A stretch of DNA of 64,000 nucleotides from Comamonas testosteroni (GTDB lineage: Bacteria > Pseudomonadota > Gammaproteobacteria > Burkholderiales > Burkholderiaceae_C), in contig NZ_AWOR01000037.1 of the NCBI RefSeq assembly GCF_000761245.1, positions 62,001 through 126,000 on the forward strand, read 5' to 3'. Below, one piece after another: positions 14,319-21,174 of this stretch. Numbering within the stretch: position 1 is the first letter of the stretch; each line of letters starts with the position of its first letter. The notes under the pieces are model-generated. The model saw only the letters and a list, made by a program, of their open reading frames with translations. It was not told where the DNA came from and did not search any database. Made by a program: the position numbers and the translations under genes.

Positions 14319-14549
14319 ATGGCGACAAAATTCGGCGCATGGGTTGTCTTCATCTTGAGCGGGGCCGTTCTGTTCGCTGGAGTTGGCCCAGCTCCTGCGG
14401 AAATCAATCGCGCAATTTGCGTGGTCGCTTCGATGGTCAGCTTCATCATTGGATTCAATCAAGCGAGGAATGCGGCCCCGTCTTGCTTGCTGTCGTTCCT
14501 GGTGAGCGCTTCCGGCCTGGTTGTCGCATTTACTCAGTTAAACGGATAG
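14319..14549 (+). CDS. Small inner-membrane protein (76 residues)
   Basis: AAGGAAAACACC precedes the ATG at 14319. Hydrophobic segments at about 8-26, 33-50 and 55-72 suggest two or three membrane helices. No family is recognised. Confidence 0.62.
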   Translation: MATKFGAWVVFILSGAVLFAGVGPAPAEINRAICVVASMVSFIIGFNQARNAAPSCLLSFLVSASGLVVAFTQLNG

Positions 14550-14562
14550 ATCAAGGAAAGCC

Positions 14563-14868
14563 ATGAAAGTCTCTAGCCGAAAAGGAAAGATACGCCCCAC
14601 AGAGAAGCGAGGCGCTGAGGCCCCTCTGATCGTGGATGAGTACCAATATCTGATAGGGCAAGAACCGCTGAAGTCAATGCACCTGAACTACCTTCGGCCT
14701 AGATTTGGCGCTGCCAAGTACGTTGTGACCCAAGCAGTTGCAAGGGGTAAGCGTGGCAAGTTAGTCATGATCGGAATGACCCGTGATGTTGTGACTGGTG
14801 AGCCATTCCCGGCACCACCCCAGAAATTTTTGCCTGCACAGGTAGTGCGTCGGCAAAGCAGCCGATAA
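14563..14868 (+). CDS. Small basic hypothetical protein (101 residues)
   Basis: CAAGGAAAGCC precedes the ATG. The product is strongly basic at both ends (MKVSSRKGKIRPTEKRG; VVRRQSSR), so nucleic acid binding is possible. It is part of the small-gene train. No family is recognised. Confidence 0.65.
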   Translation: MKVSSRKGKIRPTEKRGAEAPLIVDEYQYLIGQEPLKSMHLNYLRPRFGAAKYVVTQAVARGKRGKLVMIGMTRDVVTGEPFPAPPQKFLPAQVVRRQSSR

Positions 14869-14899
14869 CCACCGCACCAGATAGGAAAACATCAATCTC

Positions 14900-15175
14900 A
14901 TGATTGCAGCACTAAAAGCCGATTTGGCAACGCTGGGCACTCAAGTGAAAGTCACAGCAGGTGCCAGAGAAGAGAGCTTGACGATTGATCTTCCAGGCGG
15001 AAAGTGGATCACGATTAAGCGCTCCCCACTTGCAAAGTATCGGAATGGCGATTCGTTCGATGTTTGGATGCCGCCCTCTAAGCCGGGGATGGGCGGTGAT
15101 GTAGCGCCAAGTAAGTCGGCGCGTGAAGTGTTTGAGCTGGTGCAGCGCTATGTGGCTGCATCCATCAGTGCTTAA
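14900..15175 (+). CDS. Small hypothetical protein (91 residues)
   Basis: ATAGGAAAACATC lies upstream of the ATG. The product is an alpha/beta protein (LTIDLPGGKWITIKRSP; SAREVFELVQRYVAAS). No family is recognised. Confidence 0.62.
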   Translation: MIAALKADLATLGTQVKVTAGAREESLTIDLPGGKWITIKRSPLAKYRNGDSFDVWMPPSKPGMGGDVAPSKSAREVFELVQRYVAASISA

Positions 15176-15196
15176 TCAAGGAAACCAGCGGGCGAT

Positions 15197-15271
15197 GTGA
15201 CGCGGGCAATCTCAGATCAAATCGAGGCACAGGCACAAGCTTGGTTGACAGGTGCGGTTGCGAGCCGTTAA
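15197..15271 (+). CDS. Possible 24-residue peptide gene with GTG start
   Basis: A GTG-initiated frame after CAAGGAAACCAG encodes an Ala/Gln-rich helix (ISDQIEAQAQAWLTGAVASR) and its stop overlaps the ribosome site of the next gene. The spacing fits the train, but the case for coding is modest. Confidence 0.35.
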   Translation: MTRAISDQIEAQAQAWLTGAVASR

Positions 15272-15281
15272 GGAGAAAACA

Positions 15282-15533
15282 ATGAACCCTTTTGCAGCCT
15301 TTTTTAGATACACGTTCTTTCGATTCACCTTGGGGATGATCTTTCTAGGCTATACCAGCGCAACTTTCTTGACAGCTCCTGATTACATCAACGGGGAATG
15401 GCTCTTTCAATCAAGATTGTGGCCTTATGCGATGTGGAAGTGTGTCTTGATGGGTGCAGTTAGTTCAATCCTGCTCGCATGGGCTTTAGTGACTGCACGA
15501 GAGTATGCAAATGCCCCTTGCTACCCAACCTAG
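15282..15533 (+). CDS. Small inner-membrane protein (83 residues)
   Basis: AAGGAGAAAAC precedes the ATG at 15282. Hydrophobic stretches at about 14-30 and 49-68 suggest two helices. The segment WALVTAREYANAP resembles WAYVTAKEWQGAK in the 17837 membrane protein, so the two may be distant relatives. Confidence 0.6.
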   Translation: MNPFAAFFRYTFFRFTLGMIFLGYTSATFLTAPDYINGEWLFQSRLWPYAMWKCVLMGAVSSILLAWALVTAREYANAPCYPT

Positions 15534-15585
15534 CAAACGAGCAATCAAGGAATTCCGTCTTTCGCCCGCGAAACTAGAGAGAGCC

Positions 15586-15819
15586 ATGTCTACTGAACAA
15601 ATCCAGGCCGAAGTTGGTCAGCAAGCCGGGGCAGCAATTGAAGCTGCTCAAGCAGAAGCCATGAAGATCATGGCCGCAGCGAAACGCCAGATTGAGAATT
15701 TGGGCCTTGAAGTTTCGCTGATTACACGTTGTCCGAACGGCTCCAAATGGCCGGTGCTGATGCTTGAGGCTGGACAGAGCTACGCCGACATTGAGGCTGT
15801 GCGAAACGGCCAGCGATAA
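15586..15819 (+). CDS. Small hypothetical protein (77 residues)
   Basis: The start at 15586 follows GAGAGAGCC; an in-frame start at 15505 overlaps the previous gene and is less likely. The N-terminal half is an Ala/Gln/Glu helix (VGQQAGAAIEAAQAEAMKIM) and the C-terminal half beta-rich. No family is recognised. Confidence 0.55.
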   Translation: MSTEQIQAEVGQQAGAAIEAAQAEAMKIMAAAKRQIENLGLEVSLITRCPNGSKWPVLMLEAGQSYADIEAVRNGQR

Positions 15820-15830
15820 AGAAGGAAAAC

Positions 15831-16238
15831 ATGACGCACACCTATGCGCCGAAAGCCACCATGAACCCCGTTCGACTTGATGACAACCATAACGGTAAAT
15901 TCACCGCTTGGATTCTTAGCACCAGCTTTACCGGCAGCTATGAAGAGTGCCAAAGCTGGCTGAGAGGCCATGGCGAGCACATTACATGGAGCGTTAGCCC
16001 CGCGCAGGGAATGGGGCCTACGTACCACCATCTAATAGGTCTGAGCAGGCCTATGCTCTTGAACTGCACAAGCGAAGAAGCTCACAAGATCGCCGCAGCC
16101 GAAGAAATGTACAAATCGCTAAAAGCTCTGCAAGACGTTGGAATGCTTGAAGATGATTCACGAGGAATGCATGGCGGCATACAAGAAGCTAAAGCTAACG
16201 CCCGCGCCATCTTGGCTAAATTAGCTAGTTCATTTTGA
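15831..16238 (+). CDS. Hypothetical protein carrying the 39-residue TAWI/TGSYE module
   Basis: 135 residues, AGAAGGAAAAC upstream. Residues 12-47 repeat the whole product of the 13128 gene; residues 48-135 are an extra, largely helical extension (EEAHKIAAAEEMYKSLKALQ). The shared module suggests duplication within the train. Function unknown. Confidence 0.68.
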   Translation: MTHTYAPKATMNPVRLDDNHNGKFTAWILSTSFTGSYEECQSWLRGHGEHITWSVSPAQGMGPTYHHLIGLSRPMLLNCTSEEAHKIAAAEEMYKSLKALQDVGMLEDDSRGMHGGIQEAKANARAILAKLASSF

Positions 16239-16254
16239 CATCAAGGAAAGAAGA

Positions 16255-16485
16255 ATGACTCAACTTGAGCACTTGGACGAAATTGCCCGTGAAGCATGGG
16301 CTGGCAACTATGACCGCACTGGGGTCCTGTCTGGTGGTGAGCGCCGCTATGTTGCCCTGGCATCAGGCCGGATGCGCGAGCTTTGCCCAGATGATTCGAT
16401 TCCCTATGCAGTGAATAGTCTCGATCCTGGCTGGTTTGAGCACATGCTGACGGTGTGGCGAGCAGATAGCCAACCCCTGAGCTGA
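16255..16485 (+). CDS. Small hypothetical protein (76 residues)
   Basis: CAAGGAAAGAAG precedes the ATG. The product is soluble (GGERRYVALASGRMRELCP, WFEHMLTVWRAD). It is followed by 130 bp holding a 30-codon frame without a start. No family is recognised. Confidence 0.62.
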   Translation: MTQLEHLDEIAREAWAGNYDRTGVLSGGERRYVALASGRMRELCPDDSIPYAVNSLDPGWFEHMLTVWRADSQPLS

Positions 16486-16617
16486 CAAAGGAAATCACAC
16501 ATCGGTAGACCCCAAGAAGCGTTCTGAAGAACGTGCTACAGGCCGCCAGGACGGCAGGCCTATAGCACGAGAGCACGGGCCAGTGATAATTTGAAGATCG
16601 ACAGACAGGGATAGTCA

Positions 16618-17112
16618 ATGAAAAGAAGTTGGATGCGAGTTAAGACGGTTGCCACGGTGGCATTGATTGCTGCGACCGTGAGCGCTGTTCATGCCGCACA
16701 GGTGGAGGGAGAGTCTTGCGCCCATGTGAGCAATGGAACCTTCGGCGGTCGTTTCTCGAAAACGCTGATTTGCGCAAACCAGGTATGGCAAGACGCTGAA
16801 ACGTTACCGCAAGCGACCATTTCCATTGCGAAATACAGCGCATCAAATGCCTTCGTCAAATCGCGTGCTTTAGTGTCACTCGTAGGCACGCCGGTCATCA
16901 GTAAAGAGTTCGGTGTGCCCGATGCATTCTCAATTTTTGCTACGGTCGTGCGGTTCAACGCAGACAACACAGCGCACGTAGTTGTTGACATCGAAACAGG
17001 TGATGGTTGGCAAAAACACATTGAGAAAGTTGTGTCCACTGGCACAGAGACACGCATTGCCATCGATGGCAGTGGCGCAGAGTACCGGATGTCCGTTGTA
17101 CGTCACCAATAA
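16618..17112 (+). CDS. Exported hypothetical protein
   Basis: 164 residues with a signal peptide (basic residues 2-9, hydrophobic 10-23, cleavage near AHAAQ at 26-27). The mature part contains two cysteines (about 34 and 52) that could form a disulfide. AGGGATAGTC lies upstream. It is the only clearly periplasmic product of the train. Confidence 0.68.
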   Translation: MKRSWMRVKTVATVALIAATVSAVHAAQVEGESCAHVSNGTFGGRFSKTLICANQVWQDAETLPQATISIAKYSASNAFVKSRALVSLVGTPVISKEFGVPDAFSIFATVVRFNADNTAHVVVDIETGDGWQKHIEKVVSTGTETRIAIDGSGAEYRMSVVRHQ

Positions 17113-17159
17113 GAAAAAAAGAGCGCGACAGGAAGAGTTGAAGGAGGCAGGAAAGATAC

Positions 17160-17390
17160 ATGAAGAAAAAGCTATTGTTGAAAGCATTCGTGCAAGCTGC
17201 TGACCCTGACACGCTGCGAATCCTCCATTTGGAGAGCGGGTGGAGTGTCACTAGCGACGATGCCTTACTCATGCGGCCCAATGGGCGCTCTTCATTCGAC
17301 ACGCCCGAACAGGCTCTTCGTGTGTTGGCCGGGGTGGGCATTCGCTGTGCAGTCATTGAATGGGATGGCCTGGAAGCCATCACCGAGTAA
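17160..17390 (+). CDS. Small hypothetical protein (76 residues)
   Basis: GGAGGCAGGAAAGATAC precedes the ATG. The product is soluble, of mixed structure (ILHLESGWSVTSDDALLMRPNG, TPEQALRVLAGVGIRCAVIEWDG). No family is recognised. Confidence 0.62.
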   Translation: MKKKLLLKAFVQAADPDTLRILHLESGWSVTSDDALLMRPNGRSSFDTPEQALRVLAGVGIRCAVIEWDGLEAITE

Positions 17391-17403
17391 GCAAGGAACA
17401 TCG

Positions 17404-17742
17404 ATGACCCCCTCATCTGCAAAGCGTCACTTGCTGAAACTGCAGCGCGATCTCGAAGAGAGTGAAGCGAAGTTGCGGGAAGCAGGCTTTTCCGTTGCCA
17501 ATGGATCGGTGCGCAAATTTGATTTGCGAACAATTGAAGCTATCAATGTCCTGGTGCTTGGGATGGGACAGAAGCCCAAGCGACTCACAAAGAAGGCAAC
17601 GAAGTTGCTTGAAGAGGCGGGTTGCAATGAGATTTCGGACGACTATGTGATGCTTGGCTCAACTGATCTGCGCGTCCTTCTGTCCGATGCAGCAATTGAT
17701 GATTTGAACGCCCAGGCGCGAGATCAAGACAGCTACAAATGA
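17404..17742 (+). CDS. Hypothetical helical protein (112 residues)
   Basis: AAGGAACATCG precedes the ATG at 17404. The N-terminus is coiled-coil-like (LLKLQRDLEESEAKLREAG) and the middle basic (GQKPKRLTKKATKLLEEAG). No family is recognised. Confidence 0.62.
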   Translation: MTPSSAKRHLLKLQRDLEESEAKLREAGFSVANGSVRKFDLRTIEAINVLVLGMGQKPKRLTKKATKLLEEAGCNEISDDYVMLGSTDLRVLLSDAAIDDLNAQARDQDSYK

Positions 17743-17836
17743 TCGATCAAGGCACGATGCGCGAGAAAAAATGGAGCACTTCCCCTGCGCAGGGGATGGG
17801 GCCGTATTGCCTTGGCGGGCTGAATGGAAAGCCATC

Positions 17837-18331
17837 ATGAGTATTTGGGCTTGGATTTTTCGAGTGGCAGGGGGCCGATTTATGATCGGCGTTCTGCTTG
17901 TTCTTCTGGGCTGCACAGGCCTGAACATGCCGACTCTTGAAAAAGATGGCGAAGTTGTCATTCAGACCGCACTTTGGAATTTTGGTCATTGGCCGTTCGT
18001 GCTTTGCTTGGGAGCTGGCTTGGTACTGATTTCATGGGCATACGTCACAGCTAAAGAATGGCAAGGTGCCAAATTTCACAATCCAGAGATTCAAGCAATC
18101 GCTGATGAAATGGATGCAGCGATTCGCGCTGAAAAGGAAAGCCCTGCGGGTCAACGTAAGGCGAGAATTAAGTCAGTTGGTATCGTCGCAATTTTTTTGG
18201 GCGTGGGTGTTGTGGTTACGGGCTTAGTTTCAGATGAACTACTGCTTTCTGATTGGTACAAAATTTGGTTCGGTTTTGGAATGGGTTTGATTGGTCTGGG
18301 GGCGGTTGCACTCGCATTATTCTGGGACTAA
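17837..18331 (+). CDS. Inner-membrane hypothetical protein (164 residues)
   Basis: GGAAAGCC supports the ATG at 17837 over an upstream start at 17771. There are four predicted membrane helices (about 14-30, 51-70, 114-134, 144-162) with a charged cytoplasmic loop containing EMDAAIRAEKESPAGQRK. No family is recognised. Confidence 0.62.
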   Translation: MSIWAWIFRVAGGRFMIGVLLVLLGCTGLNMPTLEKDGEVVIQTALWNFGHWPFVLCLGAGLVLISWAYVTAKEWQGAKFHNPEIQAIADEMDAAIRAEKESPAGQRKARIKSVGIVAIFLGVGVVVTGLVSDELLLSDWYKIWFGFGMGLIGLGAVALALFWD

Positions 18332-18374
18332 GAAATGCACTTCTGTTTGATCCAGAGATTTAGAGAAATAACCC

Positions 18375-18842
18375 ATGAATGATGCACACCGTAAAGCCCG
18401 CCTAAATTACCTCATTGACCATGATTACGGGCGAGCAGCTGAATTTGTGCGTTCCACTGGCATCAGCAAGGCACGCGTATCCCAGATGACCAGTTCAGCT
18501 CACCCTTTTGGTGAGGCTGCTGCACGCAAGCTGGCTCAAGACCTTGGGCTACATGAAGATTGGTTCAACCACACCTTACCCACTCCAAAAGAAGAGCAGG
18601 CTGGAAAGAGCCAGCCCACCACGATGGATGTTGTGACATCCATCAGCGGTGCGATTCTCCTGACAACTGATCGCCTGAACGTGTTGACCAGCACTATTGA
18701 GCGGCTTCACAGCTTTGCAATCAGTCCAGTCTGTCCGCAGGCCTGCGCCGAAGAAATTTTTGACCGAATTGCAGATTTGGAAAAACTGCTTCGCGGCGTT
18801 GAGCGTGAGAAGGCCATCAGTGCCCAGAGTCTCAAGTCTTGA
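18375..18842 (+). CDS. Cro/CI-type HTH regulator
   Basis: 155 residues. The N-terminal 65 residues carry an XRE-like helix-turn-helix (RAAEFVRSTGISKARVSQMTS, then EAAARKLAQDLGLHEDWF), as in small phage repressors. The C-terminal region is helical and could dimerise. It sits within the small-gene train and may control it; no operator was identified. Confidence 0.7.
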   Translation: MNDAHRKARLNYLIDHDYGRAAEFVRSTGISKARVSQMTSSAHPFGEAAARKLAQDLGLHEDWFNHTLPTPKEEQAGKSQPTTMDVVTSISGAILLTTDRLNVLTSTIERLHSFAISPVCPQACAEEIFDRIADLEKLLRGVEREKAISAQSLKS

Positions 18843-18861
18843 TCAAGGGAGCACTATCACC

Positions 18862-19149
18862 ATGCCTCAATATTCCAGACGAGTAATTGCCGGAAGTGGC
18901 GAAACCTGGGTCGGTGGTGTCGCTTGGTCGGATGTTTCTGAAGAGCACGAAGGTCCGTGTCGCGTGAGCTTCAATAGCCGCACTGGACGCGTAGATGTCG
19001 CAGTCTTCCCGAACTATTGCGAAGCTCATGCGGCAGCAATGTGTGGCGTGACAGTCGAGTTGGGTGGGTATTGTGAGGCCGTGGTTACGGCAGCTGTCGA
19101 TGGAGAAACAGTGACTCACCAGACCAGTGCGAGTTGGCTTCAAGAGTAG
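18862..19149 (+). CDS. Small hypothetical protein (95 residues)
   Basis: AAGGGAGC lies upstream of the ATG at 18862. The product is beta-rich (WVGGVAWSDVSEEHEG, GRVDVAVFPNYCEAHAAAMCGVTVEL). No family is recognised. Confidence 0.6.
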   Translation: MPQYSRRVIAGSGETWVGGVAWSDVSEEHEGPCRVSFNSRTGRVDVAVFPNYCEAHAAAMCGVTVELGGYCEAVVTAAVDGETVTHQTSASWLQE

Positions 19150-19198
19150 ACCTACGCATAAGATCAGGATTCCGCTTTAGAGCATCAGTGAAAGCAAA

Positions 19199-19753
19199 AT
19201 GACACAAAGATCGCAGCTCGAAATCACTGCATATCACGAAGCTGGCCACGCTGTGATGGCCATGTCATGCGGGTTTCACGTCACAGAGATTTCTATCGAA
19301 GCTTCGGAAAATGGTCAAGGGCATACAGCGTGGCAAACGCCCATGTCCATGGCTGTGGCCGCGAGGGTTGGCACAATCATGACCCTAGCATCTGGCATGG
19401 CAGCTGACTATCTGCATTGCAAGAGCCTTTATGGAGAGGACAGACAGGAAGCATTGCTTGGGTATAAAGGTGATGAGCAAGATGCCAACATACATCTTTC
19501 TGAAATTGGTCAGGAATGGGCATTTGAATACTACGTTGGACTCGCACTTAGGCACCTTAAACAGGACGAGGTTTGGCAATACGTAAAGCAAATAGCAGAA
19601 TTGCTGAAGGAAAGCCGATTGATTAATGGTCGTGAAACTTTGCACAGGGTCGCACAGCAAATACCGAAAATTCCTGCGCAAACTTTGGAAACGTACAAGT
19701 TTATTGTTGAAGATATGTATAAGCTGGAACAGATACATGCGGAGCGCAACTGA
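19199..19753 (+). CDS. Stand-alone M41 (FtsH-type) zinc metallopeptidase domain
   Basis: 184 residues. AYHEAGHAVMA at residues 11-21 is the HExGH zinc site of FtsH peptidases. ASGMAADYL (about 64-72) and the downstream GDEQDANI (about 90-97) occupy the places of GGRAAE and the Asp zinc ligand. There is no AAA ATPase domain or membrane anchor, so it would act on unfolded or specific small substrates, or need a partner ATPase. GTGAAAGC lies upstream. A role against host proteins is possible but speculative. Confidence 0.72.
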   Translation: MTQRSQLEITAYHEAGHAVMAMSCGFHVTEISIEASENGQGHTAWQTPMSMAVAARVGTIMTLASGMAADYLHCKSLYGEDRQEALLGYKGDEQDANIHLSEIGQEWAFEYYVGLALRHLKQDEVWQYVKQIAELLKESRLINGRETLHRVAQQIPKIPAQTLETYKFIVEDMYKLEQIHAERN

Positions 19754-19846
19754 ATGCGCAAACACACATGAACATCGCCAAGCGCCAAGCCACCGAGGCG
19801 ATGCCACTGGACCAGAAGCTACCGCAAAGTAATACAAGGAGATCAC

Positions 19847-20110
19847 ATGGCAGTTACTAGAGATCCAGCACCGAGCGGCAAGCTCAAATTGGTGGACTAC
19901 TTTCATGAGACATCTAGCACGCACGTTGACACATCGCGTGAAATTGTCCTCGTGCCACATGGCAAGGAAGCAGTCATGCTGGAAATCCAGTTTGAGCACA
20001 ACAACGCATACAAGGGCACGGGGACATCGACCATTGAGCGTTGGTCGATTGACCGAGAGCAGCTGGTCGAACTCATCAAGGCAAACGGCCAGCGTGAGTC
20101 TGTTGTTTAA
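19847..20110 (+). CDS. Small hypothetical protein (87 residues)
   Basis: ACAAGGAGATCAC precedes the ATG. The product is soluble, with beta strands followed by a C-terminal helix (REQLVELIKANGQRES). No family is recognised. Confidence 0.62.
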   Translation: MAVTRDPAPSGKLKLVDYFHETSSTHVDTSREIVLVPHGKEAVMLEIQFEHNNAYKGTGTSTIERWSIDREQLVELIKANGQRESVV

Positions 20111-20165
20111 GAGGTTTGTGACGCGATGAGAGAGTTGCGGGGAAGACAGGGAGAAGGAACTGGGT

Positions 20166-20354
20166 ATGTGGAAGCGAACAATTTCCGTCAGCATTGCATT
20201 TGTATTGTGGGCAGCTGTGTTCTTCACACAAGCTGCATTTGATGTTCCTTATGTGTTGATCATGCTGACGATGTTCTTTGTCAGCCTACCTGCCTCCGGT
20301 TGGATCGCGCGCATGCTTACGGGTGTTGATCCGTACAAGGTAATGTTCAGATAG
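20166..20354 (+). CDS. Small inner-membrane protein (62 residues)
   Basis: AGAAGGAACTGGGT precedes the ATG. There are two hydrophobic helices (about 7-23 and 27-48). No family is recognised. Confidence 0.58.
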   Translation: MWKRTISVSIAFVLWAAVFFTQAAFDVPYVLIMLTMFFVSLPASGWIARMLTGVDPYKVMFR

Positions 20355-20370
20355 AAGGAATGCATTTCTG

Positions 20371-20553
20371 ATGTGGCAGCAGATCTGGGGTACTCTTGAA
20401 TTGGTAGCACAGGACATGCCGGGTGGTGTGCCTGTGTTGCATGCATTTCTACTGGTCGGATGCATTGCACTCTTGATGCTCGTTATAGAAGTGACACTAA
20501 AGGTCATCGTGGCCAGGGAAGATTCACCGTCTCCGAAGTTGAGGAGACATTGA
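20371..20553 (+). CDS. Small membrane protein (60 residues)
   Basis: AGAAGGAATGC lies upstream of the ATG. There is one strong membrane helix (about 22-48) and a basic C-terminus (SPSPKLRRH). It is the last gene before the palindrome at 20606. Confidence 0.55.
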   Translation: MWQQIWGTLELVAQDMPGGVPVLHAFLLVGCIALLMLVIEVTLKVIVAREDSPSPKLRRH

Positions 20554-20605
20554 AGGCGCAGCCTGTTGGCTGCTGGAGAGCTATGCTGCGCACTGCGCAT
20601 GATCT

Positions 20606-20624
20606 CTTTTTCGCATGCGAAAAC
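20606..20624. promoter_or_regulatory. TTTTCGCATGCGAAAA palindrome, copy at 20.6 kb
   Basis: A perfect 16-bp palindrome (20608-20623) extended by T and C. It lies 138 bp upstream of the 20762 gene. The same core occurs at 44273 and 49017. Confidence 0.6.
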
Positions 20625-20761
20625 TCTGTCCTACCTTCTTTGGAAGGGGCAGTTTGTCCACAAAGGCCTACTATTGCATAGCGTTTTCCGTATTGCGCAG
20701 CGCTCGCGCGCCTGATTCTGTAGAGTGACCCGTCCACCGAACAAACAAGGAGGACAACACC

Positions 20762-20992
20762 ATGAGTAAAGATGTAGAACAAGCCCGTGCGGCATATGAA
20801 GCTGCCAGAGCTGAATGCATTTCCGAGACGGAAAGCTTTTGCAATCGACGCGATGGCAGTGTTAGGCAAGAAGCTATGGCAGAAGAGCGGCTTGAAAGAG
20901 CGCGTGCCAATGAGGCGGAAAAGAAGCGAGATCTTGAAGCCGCAGAACGTAGGCAACAGCAGCAAAAGCCAAAAGATGGCGAGCCTGGTTAA
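20762..20992 (+). CDS. Small coiled-coil protein (76 residues)
   Basis: AAGGAGGACAACACC gives a strong ribosome site. The product is almost wholly charged helix (MAEERLERARANEAEKKRDL) with a Gln/Lys tail. No membrane segment. It is followed by a clear terminator and probably has its own promoter in the 20.6-20.7 kb gap. No family is recognised. Confidence 0.65.
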   Translation: MSKDVEQARAAYEAARAECISETESFCNRRDGSVRQEAMAEERLERARANEAEKKRDLEAAERRQQQQKPKDGEPG

Positions 20993-21032
20993 GCTGAACC
21001 AGGCGCTACTTTTCGATTGACATGAGATCTAC

Positions 21033-21060
21033 AACGCTCTTTCCGTAAGAGCGTTTTTTT
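21033..21060 (+). terminator. Intrinsic terminator after the 20762 gene
   Basis: AACGCTCTT-TCCGT-AAGAGCGTT followed by TTTTT. Confidence 0.9.
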
Positions 21061-21091
21061 GTACGTATTGGTTCAGCAGAAGGAACTTGCT

Positions 21092-21143
21092 GACCAAGAT
21101 GGGCCGCCCCACGGGCCGACTATTGAAGATGCGTGTTTAGCCT
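21092..21143 (+). promoter_or_regulatory. Activator-type operator (degenerate) and -10 for the first giant Ig-like gene
   Basis: GACCAAGATGGGC (21092-21104) fits GCCC-N5-GGGC with one mismatch; TAGCCT (21138-21143) is 33 bp downstream. The following CTATAA matches the same position in the dsbC promoter. Confidence 0.5.
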
Positions 21144-21174
21144 TGACACCATCTATAAGTCCGTGGAGAACTCC

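Noticed and set aside
16507-16608. 30-codon open frame (after AAAGGAAATCACACA) between 16255 and 16618
   Set aside because: It sits at the right spacing for a gene of the train but has no ATG, GTG or TTG start; it may be a gene that lost its start, but evidence is too thin to call.
19385-20227. 280-codon leftward frame
   Set aside because: Antisense to the M41 peptidase and two small genes with good ribosome sites; no recognisable protein features.
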